Shown piece after piece: positions 56,265 to 64,000 of a DNA stretch of 64,000 bases. The notes below the pieces were generated by a model, which was not told the DNA's origin, made no database searches, and was given only the letters and a program-made list of their open reading frames with translations. The stretch spans positions 33,336,296 through 33,400,295 of the forward strand of contig JBCFYV010000012.1 of assembly GCA_039000515.1 (NCBI GenBank), written 5' to 3'. Position 1 is the stretch's first letter. Each line of letters starts with the position of its first letter. The position numbers and the translations under genes are program-made. This DNA comes from Timema cristinae (taxonomy: Eukaryota > Arthropoda > Insecta > Phasmatodea > Timematidae).

Positions 56265-59200
56265 AAATAGCCAGCTGAAATTTTTCATCAAATTTTTATT
56301 TAAATTGTTATTCCCATTTATATTTTAATTGGGGTTAGAAAAAAAGGGGAAACCAATAAAAAATTTTTATCTTTATTTTGTTTTTTCCTTTTTTCTTTTT
56401 AATAAACGTTATAAATTTTATTTCATTTTATGTATTTATGCAACCCCCCTTTATAATGTAAAGTAGGGGGCAAAAATTTTTATCAAAAAAACTTTTTTTC
56501 TTAAAAATTATTTTTTGGGGATTTTTTTTTTTTTTTATTTGTTTTTTGATTTAAAAACAATTACTTTATTATTTTAGTCAGTGAATTTTTTAGTTTTTTA
56601 ATTAACCAGTGTAATTCATTTTATTTTTTTTTTTTTACAGACTATTACTTTGACTACTTAATTTTTTTAATCTTTTAGCTGATTTTTTAATTTGGAAGGG
56701 GTTTTAATGGTTTTTTTTAAAAAAACAAAATTGGGTGATCTTGCAAGTATTTTTAAAACCCCTTTTAACCGCGCCTACTCCCCAAATCCCTCAATGAAAA
56801 CTTGGGTTCACACGGTCCGTGTCACGTAAACCCAATTTTTTCTCTTTTTTTTACTTTTTAAAATTTTTGAAATGTTTTAAAGGAAAAACAGCTTAAATAA
56901 AGATTAAAAAAATTAAAAACAAATTTTTTTTTTAAAAAAAAGTTTACACTTAATGCTAGAATATTCACAAACCAGAAAAAAAAATTAAATTTTGGGAAAA
57001 AATGTTTCTACTTAATATAAAAAAAAAATTTTAAAAGGGGGGTTTTACACTTTTAAAAAAAAACTAGGCTTATTACTAAGATAGTTTTTAAAAAGGGTAA
57101 AACTTTTTAAAAATATTCAAAAAAGGGGGGTTATAATAATTCCCCTTTTTTTTTAAAACCATTTTCCCCTTTTTAGAAAAGGTTTTTAATGTAAAAAGAA
57201 AAACTACTAAAATTTTTTTAAAAAAGCTGAAGGATGGTCGGGGGCCTTTTGGGAACCAAATCGCAGCGTTTTTCATAACCCGTTGTTTTTACCTTGAAAA
57301 TTGGGGGGAAAAGCCATTTACTTGTGAGAGCTAATGCCCATTAGCCGGAACTACTGAATAACAAGGTTAAAAAAATTTAAAAAACATTTCTTAAAATGTT
57401 CGTTCACGGGGCAATTTACTTTCAATGTTAAATATACTCACGGAACCCCGTTCTGGCCATACACACTATTCCGACGCGCGTCACACGAACACTAGCTCGC
57501 GGGGGGCCCCCCAGGATCATGTTTTGAACCAAGGAAAAAGAAAAACCCCCGGCTATCGTTGAAACCCCCGTATTTTTTGGGGGGGGGGTCCCCTAAGGGT
57601 AGGGGGAACCTCCCCTTTAGAAATTTTTAGGCCAGAATTAAAAAGGATCCAAACCCCCTTTCCGACGTGTGGGGCCCCCCCTCCCCCTGTCCCCCCCCTC
57701 CCCCCTCCCCAAGGGGGGAAGGCCGGGGGAATTCCTGCTAGAGAAAGGGGAAGATATAACAGGGAGCGTAGTTTAATAAACTTGGAGCGCCCCGGCCACC
57801 GTTTTTAAATTTTAAATTTTGGTTTTAAAAATTTTTTAATGCACAGATATGGGGGGGGTGGGGTTTATGGGTCATCATGTATTTAAATTAAAACAAAAAA
57901 ATTTTCTGGCTTAAATAAAATTTGATTTATTTAAAATTTAAGGTAAGAGTGCTCTATTAATTTCCCCTTTTTTTTTCAGCATTTTTTTTTTTGGTTTTCA
58001 CAAATTAAAAATCCCCGTTCTATGTATTTCGTGGGTTTATACCGGTTTTAAAGTATAAAATTTTCACTTTTTTTTTGGATCTGATTTTACTCTTTTTTTA
58101 AACATGCCCCCGAAGTAAAAATTTAAAATTAAAACCCTTGTGAATAAAATTTTTCTCATAGTAGTTTTATTGAAGACAGTTCCCTTCAGATCGTAAGTAG
58201 TGCAGTTTTAAATTTTTTTCCTTGGGGGGAATTTTTTTTAAAAGGCCCCTTTAACTGATTCCGGGGCTATTGAGACCCAAAAAGCGTATAAAACAGGCAA
58301 AAAAATTTAAGTTATTTTTAGGGGGGGAAAACCCCTTAAAGGTATTAACAATACCATTAAAAAAAGAAAACGTTATTAATTTTGGGCCCCAAAAAATATT
58401 TTTTTTATTTTAAAAAAACCCTTTTCCATGAAAAAAAGGGGCTGTATATGACGGGGATGGTCAAGAAAACCTTTATTTTAAATAAATCCCCTTTTTATTT
58501 TTTTTACAAAATTTTTAAAGGGGGAAAAAAGAAATATTTTAAGGTTTAAAGTTTAAGTGATAATACTTTTCCCCCAAAAATTAAAATAATAGATGTATTG
58601 TTTTATATTAAATTTTAATGAGTTTTAAAAATTTTATATTATTTTTTGCATTGTCATATAATTTTGTCAATTATCTCATAAGGGTTTAAATTTTTAAATT
58701 TTTTTCCTTCAATGAAAAAACGTTTTTTATTTTTGGGGGTTTTCCCCAAAATGTTTTAAAAAGGATTATTTTGCCGTCACATTTGGTGGGGGTTTTCTAA
58801 GCATTCAGAAAAAATTTTAATTTTTTTTTTTGGGGGTTTTTAGAAGATTGAGGGAAAAGGGTTGTAAAAAAATAAAATAGTCTCAAGGGGAAGAAAAAAA
58901 ATTGCCCCCGATACTAAAAAAGGCTGCAGCCAAGAAAAAACCAGCTGAACCCCCAAAAGGCAACGGGAAAAATTTTAAAAAAACCCAAAATATTCAGGTT
59001 TTCTGTTAAAAATTTAATAATTGGGGAAAATAATTAGTAAAAAGCTTAACATAGGGTCAAATTTAAAAAAATCTTACATCTAATTAATCAAAAAAACCTT
59101 GAAATAAACAGCATTTCCGCATGCACATTTTTCAGTTTTGGTTGCCAAAAAAATTTTTGTCACCACCCCCTTTTACCTGTTCATTTATCCCAAAGGGCCC

Positions 59201-62150
59201 CACCCCTTTCAGTGATGCCCTCCGGGGGAATAATAAAAATTAAAAAATTTTTTTCCCCCTTTTATATAAAACACATACACACACCACACACCCCCCACAC
59301 ACACACCACACTCCCTTCCCCCTTTTTAAGTTTTTAAAATGGGATTTTTCCTAGAAAAAAAAATATTTGGGGGGTTTTTTTTTAGAGTTTTTTTAAAAAA
59401 ATTTTTATTTTTTTTTAAAGTTTTTAGAACAGTGGTTCAATTTTTTTTTTTTAATTTTTGGGTTCTCCTAAAGGAAATTTGGGTAGAACCCCTTTAACAG
59501 TAATATTTGAAAAATTTTTTTTCCTTCTAAAAGCTATTTTAAGAAGTAATCAGCAATATTTCTTTAATAATTTATATTTCCCCGAATCTATTTGAAGTCG
59601 TCCTCCCCCCCGATTTTTTTTTTTTTTTTAAAAAAGGGCCCCCCCCGGATTTTTTGTTTTTTTAAATTGATTTCCCCTTAAGGAAATAATTTTAAAATTT
59701 TTTTCCCCCCAAAAATTTTTTTAAAAATTTAATTTCCCCTTGAAATAATTGGAATGGGGCCCCACTTCGTTTTTTGGTTTTTTAAAATATATTCATACAG
59801 AAGCTATTTGGGTGACCTCTTACGGAATTTTTTTTTAAAAAATTGGATGCATCTAGAATCCCCTTTAGAGTGGTCCTTCCCCCACAAAAATTTTTGAAAA
59901 AAAGGAAAAAATCTAAAATTATTTAAGTTTGGGGACGAGTCAATCTTTTTAATTTTAAAAAAGAAATTTTGGGGGTTTTGGGGGGGGTTTTTCCCCCCTT
60001 AACCCCCTTTTTTCCCAAGCCCAAAATTTTGAAAAAAAATAACCTTGAAGGTCCAAAACGCTCCATATTTATCAATTTTGGGTTTTGATGAGGCAACTAA
60101 ATAATTGGGGCCAATTTTAAAAAATTCCCCGTGCACGCGGGCCCCCTTTAAAAAAGGGCGTTGATTAGTTGAAAAAAATTTTCCCCTAAAATACATAAAA
60201 ATTAAAAAATTAAAATTTTAAAAATTTAATTTTTTTTGTCAAAAGTAATTTTTCCCTTTTCCCTAAAAAAGGGGTTTTTTCCCTAACCCCCTTTAGGCGG
60301 CAGCCTACCGCAGTTCCAATGCGTTTTTGAACTTCCCCGGGAAAAATCATTATTTAAACAAAAAAGTATATAGCACAGCCCCCTTAAAAAACCATTAACC
60401 ATGCAGGGGGTACACTTATGTAAAAAATTACGCTAATTTTGGAAGGGGATAAAAGGGTTGAAATTTTTATTTTTAATGTTTTCCCCGTTTGTGTGGAGAA
60501 AGAAAGATTTTGGGGAAAAATTTGGGAAAAAAAAAACCCGGGGCGCACAACCAGTATTAAACCGAAAATCCCCAATGTCGGGGGTCTATCCCCTTGCAAA
60601 AATAGCGCCTTAGACCATCATCCAAAAAAGTGGGTTTTAATGGTTCGTTAATCCACAAAAAAGGTTCATGTCCAAAAGAAGGGGAAAAAGCAATATGTAT
60701 TTATAAGATTTTTAAAAGGTTTACATTGTATCACTAAAACAGGATAAGTAAAAATTCACATAATGGACAGTTTTCCCGAAAATTTTGGTGGGGGAAATAT
60801 AAGTCAAAAACTTCTTTACAAAAAATCCGTTTTTCCTAACTTTTGAGAAAACGTTTTAAAGGGTTTAGAGAGGGGTGATTTTTGGCAACACTTTTAAAAA
60901 TCTAATAGTCTTAGTCTTTTGCGATTAGATGTTAGACAAAATGCGGGGTGAGTATTGTGTAGCGCAAAGAATTACACACACGTAAAATATGGTAATGACT
61001 ATGAGAGCATTGGCCCCCGAGCAGACCTGTGACACGGCTGTACGCTGATCACTTCCCGGGAAGATGTTATCCGGCGTGAAACGTGCTTTGCGCTGTTTGG
61101 AAAACAGCGCTGTCGGGAGACAGAGGGATCCAACAAATTCTAAAAACACCCCAAAGGGGATTCCGCTAGTACACTGCCCATAGGTACGTGAGCCTTTCAC
61201 AATGCAACCACTGTTTCCATCGGGTCCGAAAATCTTTTCGCTGGACTAGACCAAGTCCACGAGTGCCTTTCCGGATACTGGGGCCCCCAAAAACCCCAGT
61301 ACCAACCCTTCCATGCCACCTCCCTTGGGTTATTTGAAAAAAAAAAACAACCTCCCTGTCCCGGGATGAAGGGGGAATGGGCTCCTAGTGATCCCCCCTC
61401 ACGAGGAATTTAGTAGCTCAGCCTCCAAACAGCCTCTCTTAAACCCTTTCGTTCTGAAAAACTCCGCCTTACCTTCCTTTCCTACCACTTTGCTGCCTCC
61501 TCGACACCATTCTTGAGCCCGACTCCCCGGAGTTGCCGAGGGGGGAGCTCAAAGGGGTCCCCCGACAGTATCCCCTACACGATACGCCTACCAACCGCTT
61601 AGAGCTTTCAAGAAGCCCCGCCCCTCACACACAGATGACCTAGTGGGGGTCTTAGTTATGCGGACCGTGGGCAGACAGGTATAATGGGACCCTTTAAACG
61701 AGTGGCTGAGGTGGGGCCGCGCAAGTACAAACTGCAGTTTCGTAATTGGTGTAGTTAACCCTTCCAACACGCCGTAGTGAAATTTCCGAGACGACACAAT
61801 TTAGCAATTCACAGGGGTCTTTTATGTAGTGTGGCGTGTTATGGCTATCCCCAACCACAGGAGCAACACAGTATCTGCTCCCGATGATTTTTCCCAAACG
61901 AGTAAGTTTTCCAAGGCTTAGCAGCATGCGGCGGATTGGACTTCATTGGGAATTTTCTGTTGATGAGAAGCCTCTTTCACAATAGAGGAAATGAATAACA
62001 ATAAATGTGTGCATTTGTTAAACCGCAAGCCACTCGTGTTCGTGCGTATCAACATTGATTCAGCGTTAATGTATACCCTGCATGGTTGGGGATGCAATTG
62101 TGGCCCATATTTGACACTTTTTCCCCAGGGCTGCTGGAGATTTAAAAATT
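56265..62150. other. Error-rich sequence without recognisable genes
   Basis: A degenerate CA microsatellite lies at about 59,268-59,312. From about 60,930 the base composition becomes more GC-rich and CpG-containing and the homopolymer excess falls. No frame was recognised before 62,150. Confidence 0.45.
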
Positions 62151-62159
62151 TGCTTGTGC

Positions 62160-62460
62160 AAAAAAGGGAGTGGTGTCAGTGTGACAGCGCCCTTGCACCT
62201 ATGGGGAACAAATGCGGCAACTACTTTTAAAATCCACCCAAACCAGAGGATAGGGGGGCATGGGGAGCGGTGGAATAACCCCAAGGTCCCGGACCTCACA
62301 TCACTATTTTTGGTTATTGTCGGGTCATTAAAAGTCTTGGTGTACCCCCCTGACAACCCCCGCGTCACTGAGGACTTGTGGCACGAATCCTGCACTGTTC
62401 ACAGTTGACGTCAACAACTTCGCCGGGCACACCCAATCCATACACCGTTTGGAACAAAAT
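62160..62460 (+). pseudogene. Mariner-type transposase C-terminus
   Basis: In slightly shifting frames the plus strand reads an APLHLWGTN-like segment (usually APPHF...), then NQRIGG, VPDLTSLFLVIVGSLKVLVY (usually SPDLTPLDFFLWG-LK-VY) and DNPRVTEDLWH. SPDLT, then DFFLWG and VY, is the hallmark of the third catalytic region of mariner/IS630 transposases. The LFLV reading in place of LDFFLWG may be a sequencing error. The upstream domains were not found. Confidence 0.5.
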
Positions 62461-62464
62461 ATGT

Positions 62465-64000
62465 CATGTAGGATCAACCCCCGAACCACTGTGAACTAAC
62501 ATACGTTTGATTTAAGTTTTAGGCACAGCGTTGCCCAGGGCGGCCCAGGTAGATTTCTTCACGGGGGTGATTTCTTTTTTGCGCCCCCCATAAAACAGGT
62601 GGATATATGTACATTCACCATAGGGGTGGTGTTAACTGACAGCATCAAAAGCCACAATATTCAGGGAAACCATTCGCCCAAACCATTGATCTGCAAAACC
62701 CCAATATTTTGTTGATTTGTTATATCACTTTTGGCAGTCAAACATTTAAGAAACAATTTTACTTTTATTTTTACCGTTCTTTCTACTTCTGCTAGCTCCA
62801 GCTATCACACTTCACATTGTGATTGGGGCTTAGGAAAATATAAAAAAAATCCCCAAACCAACGTTTTCTGGCCGTGATAGAAAAATAATATGAAAGGGGA
62901 AACTCCACAAATGTTAAATATACGCAAGCTTTCACTTCGAGATTGTACAAAAAAATGTTCGAATTAAAATAAAATTAAGAACCGTTTTGTAATAATGTTT
63001 CCTCTATATTTTACTAAAAAGTTTAACAGACCGTAGAAAATTATTACAACTTACGTTATAATTACCCCAAAAAAGTTTTAGGGTACCTTTTTTTAAGATG
63101 GCTAACGTAAAATAACTTTCTAAGGGGGCCCCTAAAAATTTTTCTTACCACAAAAATTTTATAATATCAAAAGTTGGGACAAAATGAAACGATTGTTATT
63201 TTAACGACTCCACTGTTACGCTTATTTCGTTAGGCTTGGAGTTGTTAGGTTTGAAAAACTATTTCCATATCACCCCGGCTACGTTAGGTCTATTCTGTTT
63301 GGCCTCCCCCGAGCGGCGCCCAGGGAGCCACCCGGGTTTGCACGGACTTTTAAACCGTCCGTAGTTTCACACCACCCCTCTCTAATTTAATGTCATTTTT
63401 CTCAAAAGGGAGGAAAAAACGATTTTTTGAAAAAGTGTTTTCGACATATATATTATCTACCCCCCAATCATGTGCTACTTAAGTATTCACGAATTACTAT
63501 TCACCTGTATAAAACATTTATAAAAAAGTGAAATAAACTCATTTACAGCGACGTTTCACGCAAAAATTGCCTCTAAGATCAAAATAAACAGAAACAACCC
63601 AAAAAAGGTAAAATTTTAACAAGATCGCATTTTTTTTTATATCTAGATTGTTTTTGTGCTTTTAAATCTTTAAAATAGCCAATTCCATTAGAAATAAATT
63701 CTGTATTGCTTGTGAGATTTCCTTTCAAATGGGTGGTGCCCTAAAAAGTGTAAATTTTTTTAATTTTATTTTACCCCGTAGATCGTGAAGCCCAAAAAAG
63801 ACGTCTCTCTTAAAAAAATGCGTGGATATTTGTTGATATGCCACAGGAAGTTTTATCCCTTTAACTGCTCAGAACTCCTGAAAAAAAAAATAAATAAGTC
63901 AAGCACATAGTTAAACTTTTGGTGTTAAGATGGTCTTTTGTCAAATTTAATAAAAATCATTAATGTTAAAGGGACTGTTTTTTACTTCCCCGTGAAAGTT
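62465..64000. other. AT-rich, partly error-prone sequence
   Basis: No gene or repeat could be supported. The segment 63,180-63,370 is locally GC-rich but has no recognisable tRNA-like or coding feature. Confidence 0.45.

Larger units (their letters stand above)
39600..64000. other. Low-accuracy sequence (unpolished long-read character)
   Basis: From about 39,600 runs of four or more identical bases, especially G and C, become very frequent, and no frame longer than about 110 codons survives. Repeats also present in the clean half (the SINE, the flank of the transposase-like gene, repeat B) appear here with lengthened homopolymers and scattered indels. Exons in this stretch could not be detected even if present. 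Pockets at about 44,220-44,560 and 60,930-62,800 look less affected. Confidence 0.75.

Noticed and set aside
59268..59312. CRISPR-like short repeats
   Set aside because: A degenerate CA microsatellite with no spacer structure.

Overview
The window looks like intergenic and intronic DNA from an animal nuclear genome, most likely an invertebrate and plausibly an arthropod. The sequence is AT-rich, with long introns, tRNA-derived SINEs with trinucleotide tails, hAT, PIF/Harbinger, Tc1/mariner and pogo-like DNA transposons, LTR fragments and several minisatellites. There are no bacterial-style operons, rRNA genes or CRISPR arrays. The phylum is inferred from the transposon mix only; no taxonomic marker gene is present.

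Positions 1 to about 39,600 read as clean sequence. The only convincing host gene is on the minus strand. It has four exons (27,149-27,240, 21,373-21,452, 9,969-10,211 and the terminal 8,532-8,643 with a poly-A signal at 8,464-8,469), introns of about 5.7, 11.2 and 1.3 kb, and a 5' end outside what could be found. I could not name its product. A second intron-bearing locus (about 31,976-34,670, plus strand) is a frameshifted YqaJ-like nuclease gene with a mariner-type element inside one intron.

Most of the rest is nested mobile DNA. A hAT transposase remnant (2,080-4,720) is split by a PIF/Harbinger-like element flanked by TTAA (2,608-3,442). A nearly complete but frameshifted 3.3-kb hAT-like element (36,241-39,547) sits inside a SINE, with TACTA on both sides. 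A small hAT-like MITE (23,078-23,781) sits inside another inverted-repeat element (22,650-24,150). An LTR fragment (18,051-18,993) interrupts a 107-bp tandem repeat. A well-preserved but broken copy of a protein family that I recognise by its motifs but cannot assign to a named transposon class lies at 15,223-17,458 on the minus strand. Related copies of its flank, and of a second repeat from 20,780, recur next to each other at 40,180-42,110.

From about 39,600 to the end the sequence changes character: runs of 4-8 identical bases become very frequent and reading frames collapse. Repeats shared with the clean half are still recognisable there but carry inflated homopolymers and small indels. 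This looks like unpolished long-read sequence, not biology. The absence of genes from 39.6 to 64 kb should therefore not be taken at face value. A mariner-like transposase C-terminus (about 62,160-62,460) and a SINE (about 55,985-56,260) can still be read there.
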